Assembly (NCBI RefSeq): GCF_002252525.1
Contig: NZ_NNRM01000041.1
Location: 221,837-285,836, forward strand
Source of the DNA: Brucella pseudogrignonensis
Lineage (GTDB): Bacteria; Pseudomonadota; Alphaproteobacteria; Rhizobiales; Rhizobiaceae
Direction of reading: 5' to 3'
Length of the DNA stretch: 64,000 nt
Shown here: positions 17,905 through 26,357 of the stretch, piece by piece
Layout of the letters: the number at the start of each line of letters is the position of its first letter
Position numbering within the stretch: position 1 is the first letter of the stretch
The notes under the pieces: generated by a model
The model's input: the letters and a program-made list of their open reading frames with translations, nothing else
Database searches by the model: none
What the model was told of the DNA's origin: nothing
Program-made: the position numbers and the translations under genes

Positions 17905-18107
17905 TATCAGAGTTCCCTACGAAAGCCCCAGGCGGAGCTGTTGACGCTATTTTGATAGCCTTGTAACCGGCCTCAACAGGGATTTGCGCAGCGTTCCTAT
18001 CGCTTGCAGCATTTTAAGAGCCGCTTATGCACTCCCCTTGGCCAAAATCATTATCTGCAATTAGATTGACAAAAAAGAATATAAAGTGATTATTTTTATA
18101 AAATAGT

Positions 18108-18121
18108 GACGATATCGTCAG
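18108..18121. promoter_or_regulatory. Perfect 14-bp palindrome, candidate Lrp-type operator
   Basis: TGACGATATCGTCA lies 29 bases before the Lrp gene start, in the shared spacer with the divergent binding-protein gene and next to an AT-rich stretch. Position suits autoregulation; binding is inferred. Confidence 0.45.
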
Positions 18122-18150
18122 CATAACTTACTTTTAAGGAAGCCGTATCA

Positions 18151-18567
18151 ATGGATGAGCTGGACAAGAGACTGATCACGGAGCTTCGCATTAATGGCCG
18201 GGCTTCTGTTCCACAGCTTGCAGAGCTTTTAGGCGTTGCACGCGCCACCGCACAAAAACGCCTCGACCGCATGATTGCGAATGGCGACATCAAAGGCTTC
18301 ACTGTCCGTGTCCGTGACGATATCGGCAAAGATCAGATCCGTGCCTTCATGCTCATCGAAATGTCAGGCTCGTCACTGAAGGCAACAATCAGCGCAATCA
18401 AACGCGTTCCAGGCCTCACGGGCGTTTTTAACACTAACGGCATCTGGGATGTGATCGCCGAGCTGGAAGTCTCGACCATCTCCGAGCTTAACGAAGTGAT
18501 TTCGACGATACGCTCACTTCAGGGCGTCAGCAAAAGCGAAACTTTCATCATGCTCGGGCCAGCATAG
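18151..18567 (+). CDS. Lrp/AsnC-family transcriptional regulator
   Basis: 138 residues, the usual length. N-terminal HTH VPQLAELLGVARATAQKRLDRM, then the RAM domain (IRAFMLIEMSGSS ... VFNTNGIWDVIAELEV). Divergent from the transporter at 14815-17904, so the likely local regulator, with an amino-acid effector. Strongly resembles the Lrp-type gene at 11452, suggesting duplicated regulator-transporter modules. Confidence 0.92.
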   Translation: MDELDKRLITELRINGRASVPQLAELLGVARATAQKRLDRMIANGDIKGFTVRVRDDIGKDQIRAFMLIEMSGSSLKATISAIKRVPGLTGVFNTNGIWDVIAELEVSTISELNEVISTIRSLQGVSKSETFIMLGPA

Positions 18568-18733
18568 GCCTTCTTTGCCGACTATTTATACGCTTTATCG
18601 GAACCAAACCCGACGCCAACTAGTTACTCGCTCAAATTCACTTAACAGTAGAGTGGTCAATGCATGTTCTAAATGCGGGGCCGCTATTCTGTTGCGTGGG
18701 ATATTATAACAAAACGCAAAAAGGCGGTGGCGA

Positions 18734-20272
18734 ATGGCGCAAAGCGATGCTGCAGGCAGCTCATCTCAGGCTACACCATTACAAATTCACGACATCAAGG
18801 TCATCGATAACACCAAGCTTAAGAAAGCCATTACCGCTGCGGCCTTGGGCAACGCGATGGAATGGTTCGATTTCGGCGTTTACGGCTTCGTGGCCTATGC
18901 ATTGGGCCAGGTATTCTTCCCCAATGCCGCCCCGGGCATTCAGACAATTGCAGCGCTTGCCACATTCTCCGTGCCGTTTCTGGTGCGCCCTCTGGGTGGC
19001 TTGTTTTTCGGCGTAATGGGCGACCGTTTCGGACGACAAAAAGTTCTCTCACTTACAATTATCATCATGGCTGCCAGTACATTCTGTATCGGCCTGATCC
19101 CCTCCTATGCCACTATCGGAATCTGGGCGCCTATCCTTTTGCTGCTTTGCAAGCTGGCACAGGGCTTTTCTGTAGGCGGCGAATATACCGGTGCTGCGAT
19201 CTTCGTCGCCGAATATGCTCCCGACAGGCGTCGCGGCTTCCTGGGCAGCTGGCTGGACTTTGGCTCGATAGCCGGTTTTGTGCTGGGTGCGGGTCTCGTC
19301 GTTTTCCTCAGCACCATGGTTGGTGAAGACGCCTTCTTGGATTGGGGCTGGCGCATTCCATTCTACCTTGCCGCTCCGCTCGGTCTGATCGGACTTTATC
19401 TTCGTCATGCGGCTGAAGAAACGCCCGCATTCACACAACAGCTTGCGGCATTGGAAAAAGAAGACCGTGATGCCATTGAAGATCGGCCGATGGTGTCCTT
19501 CAAGGAAATCGTCAGCAAATACTGGCGTGCATTGAGCGTCTGTATTGGCATGGTTCTGGTGACAAACGTCACCTATTACATGCTGCTCACCTATATGCCG
19601 ACCTATCTTTCCCAGAGCCTGGGCTATTCCGAAGACCACGGTGTGCTGATTATCATTGTCGTGATGATCGGTATGCTGTTTGTGCAGCCCGTCGTCGGCT
19701 TCCTCAGCGACCGGTTTGGCCGCAGGCCTTTCCTGATTATCGGCAGTGTGGGCCTATTGTTGTTTGCCGTGCCGGCCTTCCACCTTGTTGCCAGTGGAAA
19801 CATTGCGACTATTTTTGCTGGCTTGCTGATATTGGCGATATTGCTCAACTGCCTCACAGGCATCATGGCATCGACACTGCCAGCACTGTTTCCGGCGCGT
19901 ATTCGCTATAGCGCTCTTGCTGCAGCCTTTAATATTTCAATTATCGTGGCGGGACTGACCCCGACTGTTGCCGCATGGCTTGTCGAGGCAACAGATAATC
20001 TTTATCTGCCTGCTTACTATCTCATGTGCGCAGCCATTGTGGGTCTCATCACAGCATTCTTCCTTCCTGAGACGGCCAACAAACCGTTGCGTGGCGACAC
20101 GCCAAGTGCCTCAAACAAAACGGAAGCCAAATTGCTGCTCAAGGAAGCCTATTCCCATATCGAAGAACGCGTCGATAAGCTCGACGATGAAATTCTCTCG
20201 CTCGAACAGCAGATCGAAGAGCTGCAGCAACGCCGTCAGGCACTCGTTGACCGGCATCCGAAACTAAACTGA
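18734..20272 (+). CDS. MFS proline/betaine (osmolyte):H+ symporter, ProP-like
   Basis: 512 residues. A metabolite:H+ symporter-type MFS start (ALGNAMEWFDFGVYGFVAYALG), the loop VMGDRFGRQKVL, EYTGAAIFVAEYAPDRRRGF, and DRFGRRPFLI after the sixth helix: twelve membrane segments in all. The C-terminal tail (about residues 465-508, VDKLDDEILSLEQQIEELQ) is a heptad-rich coiled coil, as in osmosensing ProP. It imports proline, betaine or related compounds with protons. Upstream are the proline-forming genes on the other strand. Its 3' end overlaps the convergent ubiX end by 9 bases. Confidence 0.85.
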   Translation: MAQSDAAGSSSQATPLQIHDIKVIDNTKLKKAITAAALGNAMEWFDFGVYGFVAYALGQVFFPNAAPGIQTIAALATFSVPFLVRPLGGLFFGVMGDRFGRQKVLSLTIIIMAASTFCIGLIPSYATIGIWAPILLLLCKLAQGFSVGGEYTGAAIFVAEYAPDRRRGFLGSWLDFGSIAGFVLGAGLVVFLSTMVGEDAFLDWGWRIPFYLAAPLGLIGLYLRHAAEETPAFTQQLAALEKEDRDAIEDRPMVSFKEIVSKYWRALSVCIGMVLVTNVTYYMLLTYMPTYLSQSLGYSEDHGVLIIIVVMIGMLFVQPVVGFLSDRFGRRPFLIIGSVGLLLFAVPAFHLVASGNIATIFAGLLILAILLNCLTGIMASTLPALFPARIRYSALAAAFNISIIVAGLTPTVAAWLVEATDNLYLPAYYLMCAAIVGLITAFFLPETANKPLRGDTPSASNKTEAKLLLKEAYSHIEERVDKLDDEILSLEQQIEELQQRRQALVDRHPKLN

Positions 20273-20833
20273 GCCGCTCCAGCTTTCGGCCTGTTGCTCA
20301 CCAATCCCCATCAGATCAATGGCTCGCGCTGCGATCTGATGGGCAATTTCATCCACCGTCTGCGGGTGCAGATAAAAGGCAGGCACTGGCGGCATCACGA
20401 TTGCGCCCATCTCGGTGACCGTACACATATTGCGCAAATGGACCAGATGCAGTGGTGTTTCGCGGGTGATCAGCAGCAGCTTGCGTCGCTCTTTGAGCTG
20501 CACATCGGCAGCGCGCGTTAGCAGACTATCGCTGAAGCCATTGGCTATCGACGCTAAAGTGCGCATGGAACAAGGCGCAACAATCATTCCTGCCGTTTGC
20601 ACGGATCCGCTGGCAATAGCTGCTCCCACATCCTCAATCGAATAGGTCTTTTCTGCCAGCCTATGCAGCATTGAATAGCCGTTCGGGCCCAGCTCATAGC
20701 GCAAAGTCCGCTCAGCGGCTTGTGATATAACAAGATGCGTTTCAACGGACTGCATCTTGTTCAGGCACTCAAGTATTTTCAGTGAAATGAGCGACCCGGA
20801 CGCACCTGAAACTCCCACGACGATCCGCTTCAC
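20264..20833 (-). CDS. ubiX: Flavin prenyltransferase UbiX
   Basis: 189 residues from a GTG start at 20833 (VKRIVVGVSGASGSL), which overlaps the ubiD stop (GTGA); an ATG at 20923 lies inside ubiD and is rejected. FMN-binding GVSGASG, the motif GSVQTAGMIVAPCSMRTLASIANG, and RRKLLLITRETPLHLVHLRNM are diagnostic. UbiX attaches a dimethylallyl group to FMN, making prenylated FMN, the cofactor of UbiD. Directly coupled to ubiD. Its 3' end overlaps proP on the other strand. Confidence 0.94.
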   Translation of the reverse strand: MKRIVVGVSGASGSLISLKILECLNKMQSVETHLVISQAAERTLRYELGPNGYSMLHRLAEKTYSIEDVGAAIASGSVQTAGMIVAPCSMRTLASIANGFSDSLLTRAADVQLKERRKLLLITRETPLHLVHLRNMCTVTEMGAIVMPPVPAFYLHPQTVDEIAHQIAARAIDLMGIGEQQAESWSGSV

Positions 20834-22344
20834 TGTCTGCTCTCCCTGTCGATTCCCAATTCGCCCCACATCGCGTCGACCCGAGCAATGGTCTCTGCAT
20901 TCATGGAAAGGACAGCGCCCCATTCGCGATCGGTTTCCGCACCAATCTTGTTGGTTGCATCGAGTCCGAGCTTTCCGCCAAGCCCTGAACGCGGTGAAGC
21001 GAAATCAAGATAATCCACCGGTGTATGATCAAGCGTAATCAAATCTCGGCTCGCGTCGAAGCGTGTCGATAGCGCCCAGAGCACATCATCCCAATTGCGC
21101 ACATTGATATCGGGATCGACGGCAATGATAAGCTTGGTGTAGCTGAACTGTGGCAACATTGACCAAAGCCCCATCATCACCCTGCCCGCTTGCCCCGGAT
21201 ATCGCTTGTCGATGGCGACCACCATTGCGCGATAAGAACATGCCGCAGCTGGCAGCCAAAGGTCAGTGATCTCGGGAAATTGTTTGCGCACGACCGGCAC
21301 AAACAGCTTGTTCATCACCTCGCCGAGCTTTGAAGGTTCATCAGGCGGACGCCCGGTGTAAGTGGAAAGATAAATCGGGTTCTTGCGCATGGTGATCGCG
21401 GTGAGACGCATAACCGGAAAATCTTCCACACTGTTATAATAACCAGTGTGATCCCCATAAGGGCCTTCCGGCGCGGTTTCGGTTGCCGATACAAAACCTT
21501 CAAGCACAATTTCCGCATTAGCAGGGACGTTGATTGGCACAGTGCGCGCGTCTGTGATTACGGGCCTTCGCCCCGACAAAAGACCCGAAAACGCAAGCTC
21601 GCTCATCCCTTCAGGCAAAGGCATGACAGCTGCAAGAATTGTCGCTGGATCCGCACCGATCGCAACAGCAACAGGCATATCCTTCCCGGCCTTCTGCCAC
21701 ATGCGATGATGCCGCGCGCCACCCCGATGTGCCAGCCAGCGCATGACCAGCCTGTCTCGCCCGAGCTTCTGCATCCGGTAAATACCGACATTGATGTCGG
21801 ATGGATCGTCAGGCGCACAAGTGATGACCAAAGGCCATGTTACCAGTGCAGCAGGCTCTCCGGGCCAGCACCATTGTATCGGCAACGCGTCCAGATCAAT
21901 GGCGTCTCCCTCGCGTGTGATTTCATGCACCGGCGCACGGCTGACACGCCGTGGTCGCATTGCCAGCGCTGCTTTTGCCAGAGGCAGCTTGCCCCAGATT
22001 TCGCCTGCTGAACGCGGCGGCGTCGGCGCTCTCAACTCTGCCAGCAGATTGGCTAAATCAGGCAGCTCTTCCGGACTGCGACCAAGCCCCCATGCAATCC
22101 GTCGTTCAGCACCGAACAGATTGGCAAGCAACGGGATGGATTGCACTTTGCCTTCAGCATCGACCGGATTTTCAAACAGCAAAGCCGGTCCATCAGCTTC
22201 CAGAACGCGTTTATGAATTTCCGTGATTTCATGAAGCAGTGAAACTGGACGCTGGATGCGGACGAGATCGCCGCGTCGTTCGAGCTCCGATACGAAGCTC
22301 TGTAGATCGCCATAGGAAGAAGGCAGAGGGGATGCATTTTTCAT
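20830..22344 (-). CDS. ubiD: UbiD-family prenylated-FMN decarboxylase
   Basis: 504 residues, the length of 3-octaprenyl-4-hydroxybenzoate carboxy-lyase. Motifs: NVGIYRMQ, GGARHHRMW, ETAPEGPYGDHTGYYN (prFMN/metal site), and NVRNWDDVLWALSTRFD with the metal-binding C-terminal segment. It removes the carboxyl group in ubiquinone synthesis, using the UbiX cofactor. Placement opposite ubiTUV across an FNR box suggests anaerobic expression alongside the O2-independent pathway. It could be a second copy beside a housekeeping decarboxylase elsewhere; the window cannot tell. Confidence 0.9.
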   Translation of the reverse strand: MKNASPLPSSYGDLQSFVSELERRGDLVRIQRPVSLLHEITEIHKRVLEADGPALLFENPVDAEGKVQSIPLLANLFGAERRIAWGLGRSPEELPDLANLLAELRAPTPPRSAGEIWGKLPLAKAALAMRPRRVSRAPVHEITREGDAIDLDALPIQWCWPGEPAALVTWPLVITCAPDDPSDINVGIYRMQKLGRDRLVMRWLAHRGGARHHRMWQKAGKDMPVAVAIGADPATILAAVMPLPEGMSELAFSGLLSGRRPVITDARTVPINVPANAEIVLEGFVSATETAPEGPYGDHTGYYNSVEDFPVMRLTAITMRKNPIYLSTYTGRPPDEPSKLGEVMNKLFVPVVRKQFPEITDLWLPAAACSYRAMVVAIDKRYPGQAGRVMMGLWSMLPQFSYTKLIIAVDPDINVRNWDDVLWALSTRFDASRDLITLDHTPVDYLDFASPRSGLGGKLGLDATNKIGAETDREWGAVLSMNAETIARVDAMWGELGIDRESRQ

Positions 22345-22378
22345 GTCTCACTTTGAATACGCAATTCTTCTGCCGTCT

Positions 22379-22392
22379 TTGATCCAGATCAA
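22379..22392. promoter_or_regulatory. Perfect FNR box between ubiD and ubiT
   Basis: TTGATCCAGATCAA, an exact TTGAT-N4-ATCAA dyad, 35 bases before ubiD and 79 before ubiT. It can serve both divergent promoters, implying low-oxygen control by an FNR/FnrN protein. Confidence 0.8.
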
Positions 22393-22470
22393 ACTCTTAC
22401 AGGCTTGAATCGCCTAGTCCTTGAGAAGAGGTCGTAAGCTGGTGCGCATAGAAGTGTCTGGAGCAAAGTC

Positions 22471-22992
22471 ATGATGAAAATTCCGCCTGCCGTGGTCGCT
22501 CCGGTTCGGTTTGTTCCGCCATTTCTGCTCAAGCCGCTTGTTTCTCGTGTTTTCTTTCAGGTTATCCGTGCGCATCCCGGCCTGTTTGAGCGGCTGGGCG
22601 AGCACGTCAACAAACGATTTGGCTTCCGGCCATCCGATCTCCCTTTCGCCTTTCTGGTTGAACCCGGTGCCCCCCGTATTTCGGTACTGCGCAACAAAGA
22701 CGACTTTAAAGCCGATGCCGCAATCGAAGGCCCGCTCGTCATGCTGCTCGCTCTTCTGGAGGGCAAACTTGATGGCGACGCCCTGTTTTTCTCGCGCGAC
22801 ATCACTGTGACCGGCGACATGGAGGCCATGCTGGCCCTGCGCAATGCGCTGGACGATTGCAATGTTGACCTGCCAGCTGATCTTGGCCGCGGCGCAGGGC
22901 CATTCGCCCCGGTGGTGCGAACCATTGCAGGCTTTGTGCGCGACAAAGCGCTCGCTGCCGACACAAAAGAGGATACCCCTTCATGGAACTGA
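22471..22992 (+). CDS. ubiT: UbiT, SCP2-domain accessory factor of anaerobic ubiquinone synthesis
   Basis: 173 residues with an SCP2-like lipid-binding fold: the N-terminal helix with VRFVPPFLLKPLVSRVFF, the LFERLGEHVNKRFGFRPSDL segment, and EGKLDGDALFFSRDITVTGDMEA. UbiT binds ubiquinone intermediates and acts with UbiU-UbiV in the O2-independent route. GGAG lies seven bases before the ATG. It overlaps ubiU by 10 bases. The ubiTUV set supports quinone supply when respiring nitrate, which fits the neighbouring nar genes. Confidence 0.9.
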   Translation: MMKIPPAVVAPVRFVPPFLLKPLVSRVFFQVIRAHPGLFERLGEHVNKRFGFRPSDLPFAFLVEPGAPRISVLRNKDDFKADAAIEGPLVMLLALLEGKLDGDALFFSRDITVTGDMEAMLALRNALDDCNVDLPADLGRGAGPFAPVVRTIAGFVRDKALAADTKEDTPSWN

Positions 22993-23960
22993 TCTGTCCT
23001 GCCGGAACACCTTCCGCACTTCGCGAAGCCGTGCAGGCCGGAGCTGATGCAGTGTATTGCGGCTTTCGTGATGAAACCAACGCACGCAATTTTCCGGGCC
23101 TCAATTTCAGCCGCGAAGAGCTACGGGAAGCGATCAATTTCGCCCATGCCCGTCGGACGCAGGTCTTCGTTGCAATCAACACCTTCATGCGTGCAGGTGA
23201 CGAGCATATCTGGTACCAAGCCGTTGATGATGCCTCGGCATTGGGTGCCGATGCCGTGATCCTCGCGGATTTTGGGCTGATGGCCTATACGGCAGAACGC
23301 CACCCGCAACAGCGACTGCATGTTTCAGTGCAAGCATCTGTTTCCAATGCCGATGCAATCAGCTTTCTGATCGATGCTTTCAAGGCAAAACGTGTGGTGC
23401 TGCCACGCGTGCTGACAATCCCTGATATTGCAAAGCTTGGACGCAAGATCGCCTGCGAAATGGAAGTTTTCGTCTTTGGCGGTTTGTGCGTCATGGCTGA
23501 AGGCCGCTGCTCGCTGTCGTCTTACGCCACCGGAAAGTCACCCAACATGAATGGGGTCTGCTCGCCTGCAAGCCATGTGCGTTATCGCCACGACGGTTCA
23601 GAACTGGTTTCAGAACTTGGCGATTACACCATCAACCGCTTCCCGGCAGGCGAAGCAGCAGGCTATCCAACCCTTTGCAAAGGGCGTTTCAACATCGGCG
23701 ATGAAGAAGGCTATGCATTTGAAGATCCTGTATCTCTTGATGTGATGAACCACATAGACGAACTCCGTGCAGCCGGCGTTTCAGCTCTGAAAATCGAAGG
23801 GCGGCAACGTGGGAAAGCCTATGTTGCTGAAGTTGTTTCAACGCTCCGTCAAACTCTTGCAGCCGGACCCGAAAAGCGGGCCGCACTGCTTTCACGACTA
23901 CGCGCATTGAGTGAAGGTCAGCAGACCACATCGGGCGCCTATGAAAAGCGCTGGAGATAG
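22983..23960 (+). CDS. ubiU: UbiU, U32-family O2-independent ubiquinone hydroxylase subunit
   Basis: 325 residues of the U32 family. Four cysteines, C169, C176, C193 and C232 (GGLCVMAEGRCSLSSY, NGVCSPA, TLCKGRF), match the [4Fe-4S] ligands known for E. coli UbiU at the same numbers. Starts MELICPAGTPSALREAV. With UbiV it forms the complex that hydroxylates ubiquinone precursors without oxygen, using prephenate as donor in E. coli. Last bases lead directly to ubiV, 2 bases apart. Confidence 0.95.
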   Translation: MELICPAGTPSALREAVQAGADAVYCGFRDETNARNFPGLNFSREELREAINFAHARRTQVFVAINTFMRAGDEHIWYQAVDDASALGADAVILADFGLMAYTAERHPQQRLHVSVQASVSNADAISFLIDAFKAKRVVLPRVLTIPDIAKLGRKIACEMEVFVFGGLCVMAEGRCSLSSYATGKSPNMNGVCSPASHVRYRHDGSELVSELGDYTINRFPAGEAAGYPTLCKGRFNIGDEEGYAFEDPVSLDVMNHIDELRAAGVSALKIEGRQRGKAYVAEVVSTLRQTLAAGPEKRAALLSRLRALSEGQQTTSGAYEKRWR

Positions 23961-23962
23961 CC

Positions 23963-24901
23963 ATGTCCGATCCAAGTTTTAATCCCAGCCTCAGCCTTGG
24001 GCCTGTTCTCTTTCTCTGGGACGGTCCGAAATGGCGCGATTTCTACTTCCGCATAGCCGATGAAGCACCAGTCGACCATGTCACGCTCGGCGAAATTGTT
24101 TGTTCCAAGCGCTTTCATTTCATCGATCCATACATGGGAGATGTGATCGAGCGCTTACAACAGGCAGGCAAGACAATCAGCCTTGGCTCACTCGCGCTTG
24201 TCATGCTTGAACGCGAGGCAAAGCATGTTCGGCAGACCACCGAACAATCGCTTTTTCCGGTCGAAGCCAATGATCTCTCCGCGCTGGGCCTGCTGGCTGG
24301 CAAGCCGCATATGGTTGGCCCATTGGTCAATGTTTACAACGCCGCCACTGCCAAAGTTCTGGCCGCTCGCGGCGCACAATGCATCTGTCTGCCACCGGAA
24401 CTACCGTTGGCTTCAATCCGTGAAATCATCAAGGGAGCGCCAGATGTTGCCTTCGAAATCTTCACTTTCGGCCGCATACCACTCGCCATTTCAGCGCGCT
24501 GCGCCCACGCACGCTCAAAAGGACACATCAAGGACAATTGTCAGTTTGTTTGTGCCGAGGAGCCGGACGGTCTGCCAGTCAAAACACTCGATAGCCAGTC
24601 GTTCCTTGCCTTGAACGGTGTGCAAACGCTGTCGCATACCTGTCAGGCACTCATTGAAGATATACCCGAGCTGAAGGCAGCGGGTGTTGCACGTTTCAGG
24701 CTTTCGCCGCAGGATTGTGACATGGTTGCTGTCGCAAAGGTTCACCACGACGTGCTGCATGAACGTATCGACACGGAAGAAGGCCTTGCCCGATTGCAGG
24801 CGATTTACCCGACCGTTCCGCTTTCCAACGGCTTTCTACATGGTGGCATCGGTGCCGCCTGGGTCAGTCGACACAAAACTGCATCGGTTATGCATAGCTG
24901 A
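23963..24901 (+). CDS. ubiV: UbiV, U32-family O2-independent ubiquinone hydroxylase subunit
   Basis: 312 residues. Cysteines C47, C180, C193 and C197 (EIVCSKRFH; SARCAHARSKGHIKDNCQFVC) match the UbiV [4Fe-4S] ligand pattern. FGRIPLAISARC is typical of UbiV. Partner of UbiU. A short hairpin (AGCTGAT AAA ATCAGCT, 24896-24912) spans its stop and faces the convergent DUF2478 gene. Confidence 0.94.
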   Translation: MSDPSFNPSLSLGPVLFLWDGPKWRDFYFRIADEAPVDHVTLGEIVCSKRFHFIDPYMGDVIERLQQAGKTISLGSLALVMLEREAKHVRQTTEQSLFPVEANDLSALGLLAGKPHMVGPLVNVYNAATAKVLAARGAQCICLPPELPLASIREIIKGAPDVAFEIFTFGRIPLAISARCAHARSKGHIKDNCQFVCAEEPDGLPVKTLDSQSFLALNGVQTLSHTCQALIEDIPELKAAGVARFRLSPQDCDMVAVAKVHHDVLHERIDTEEGLARLQAIYPTVPLSNGFLHGGIGAAWVSRHKTASVMHS

Positions 24902-24906
24902 TAAAA

Positions 24907-25446
24907 TCAGCTTGCAGCCGACAGCGCTCTAAGCGGGGTAATGGTTTCAAGCCAGTCTGCGAGAACCGTCTGGTCCGGTGCAAGCAAAACACCGAAATCG
25001 CCTGCGAACTCGTTCCAGCCCTCAACATAGGTTTCGCGCACGACTGTCAGCACGGGTATCTGCTTTGCATAGGCCAGCTCGATAACGGTCCGAAACCCCT
25101 GACCTTCCGTTTCGCCTTTGCCAAAACGGTTGAGGATCAGCAGATCTGCTCCGGCTTCGATTTCGGCACGCAACGATCCTGCCACATCTGCAAGTGCTGC
25201 CGGATCGAGCCTGCAACCGCGCGAGCCGGTGCCGAGCGGTTGCGAGATAATTTGCCGATTGCCGCTGCCAATCCGTTCAATAACAATTTCCCGGCAGCAT
25301 TCGTCGGTATCGGGGCCACGGTGTTGCAAAAAACCCGCGACCTTCAAGCCACGTTCTCCGGCCCTCGCAGCAACCGACGCCAACAGCGGATCGACCGCCA
25401 CGTCTTTCTCGGCCAGAATTGCTGCAAGAATCGGCTGTGTGGTCAT
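24907..25446 (-). CDS. DUF2478-domain protein, last gene of the nar operon
   Basis: 179 residues that resemble DUF2478 proteins, which often sit near molybdenum-transport or molybdoenzyme genes. Visible: AAILAEKDVAVDPLLASVAARAG at the N-terminus, VAGFLQHRG, and ADLLILNRFGKGETEGQGF, reminiscent of P-loop nucleotide-binding folds but without a clear Walker A. Starts inside the parvulin stop (ATGA overlap), so co-translated with it. Function unknown; a role in molybdenum cofactor supply or nitrate-reductase maturation is a guess from context. Confidence 0.75.
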   Translation of the reverse strand: MTTQPILAAILAEKDVAVDPLLASVAARAGERGLKVAGFLQHRGPDTDECCREIVIERIGSGNRQIISQPLGTGSRGCRLDPAALADVAGSLRAEIEAGADLLILNRFGKGETEGQGFRTVIELAYAKQIPVLTVVRETYVEGWNEFAGDFGVLLAPDQTVLADWLETITPLRALSAAS

Positions 25447-26357
25447 TTGCTTTCTTCCTCACCGGACAAAAGGTCGATACCGGTAATCTCTGCCTCTGCG
25501 GCCAAAATAGCAATATATTGCGAAACAGCTTTCGACCAGGTCGACGCTTCAAGCCAGCCCGCGATGCGCTCAGCCACAAAATCGAATGGCAACACCTCGC
25601 CATCGACACGATGATCGAGCTTGATAATGTGAAAGCCAAAGCGGCTTTCAATTGGTGCCGCTGTGATTTCACCGGGTGCAAGACGATCAAGCGCACGCTC
25701 AAACTCCGGCACGGTACTGCCTCGCGACAATTGCCCAAGGCTGCCACCCTGTGCAGCTGAAGGGCAGGCGGAATATTCGTGCGCCATCGCCGCAAATGTT
25801 GCCGGTTCAGCCAGAATGGAAGTCGCCAGGAACGATGCCGTGCCGCGTGCCTTTTCGCGCGCCTGCTGATCAGCTGGGTCGGCAGCAATCAGAATGTGGC
25901 TTGCTTGAAGCAAAGGCGAGCTGGTGAAACGCTGCCGGTTTTTCTCATAAAAGCGCAAACATTCATCGCTTGATGCAGAAGGCACTTCAACTTCCTGATC
26001 GATGACCATGCGTACCAGCGCATCGTCGTCGGTTTCAGGACGCCCTTCGGCATCTTTCTCACGTTCTGGGGTGATGCCGACTTCTCTTGCGCGCTGCAAA
26101 AGCAACTCCCGGACTGCAAGGGCGCGAGCGGCTGCAAGCAAGGCTGCTCCCGGGTTTTCTGCCGGGTGGTTTTGTGCCTCCGTCAGAATGTCGCTTTCGG
26201 CAATCGCAACGCCGTTGACCGAAACCGCATCAAAGATCGGGCGCGGCTTTGGCGGTATGCGTGTATCCGGCTCCTGGTATGTGGAATAGCTACCATGCCC
26301 GCCTGAATGCTTATGGTCATGTGCTTTCGGCTGTTTGCTTTCAAAGAGTGTCGCCAT
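25443..26357 (-). CDS. Parvulin-type peptidyl-prolyl cis-trans isomerase (PpiC/NifM-like) in the nar operon
   Basis: 304 residues, no signal peptide, so probably cytoplasmic. A His-rich start (KAHDHKHSGGHGSY) precedes a helical domain and then the rotamase domain: LQASHILIAADPADQQAREKA, GGSLGQLSRGSTVPEFERAL, and APIESRFGFHIIKLDHR. NifM-like parvulins help fold redox enzymes. Start overlaps the narI stop by one base, so it is built into the operon and likely assists assembly of NarGHI (inference). Similar genes are seen at the end of nar operons in several proteobacteria. Confidence 0.88.
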   Translation of the reverse strand: MATLFESKQPKAHDHKHSGGHGSYSTYQEPDTRIPPKPRPIFDAVSVNGVAIAESDILTEAQNHPAENPGAALLAAARALAVRELLLQRAREVGITPEREKDAEGRPETDDDALVRMVIDQEVEVPSASSDECLRFYEKNRQRFTSSPLLQASHILIAADPADQQAREKARGTASFLATSILAEPATFAAMAHEYSACPSAAQGGSLGQLSRGSTVPEFERALDRLAPGEITAAPIESRFGFHIIKLDHRVDGEVLPFDFVAERIAGWLEASTWSKAVSQYIAILAAEAEITGIDLLSGEEESK

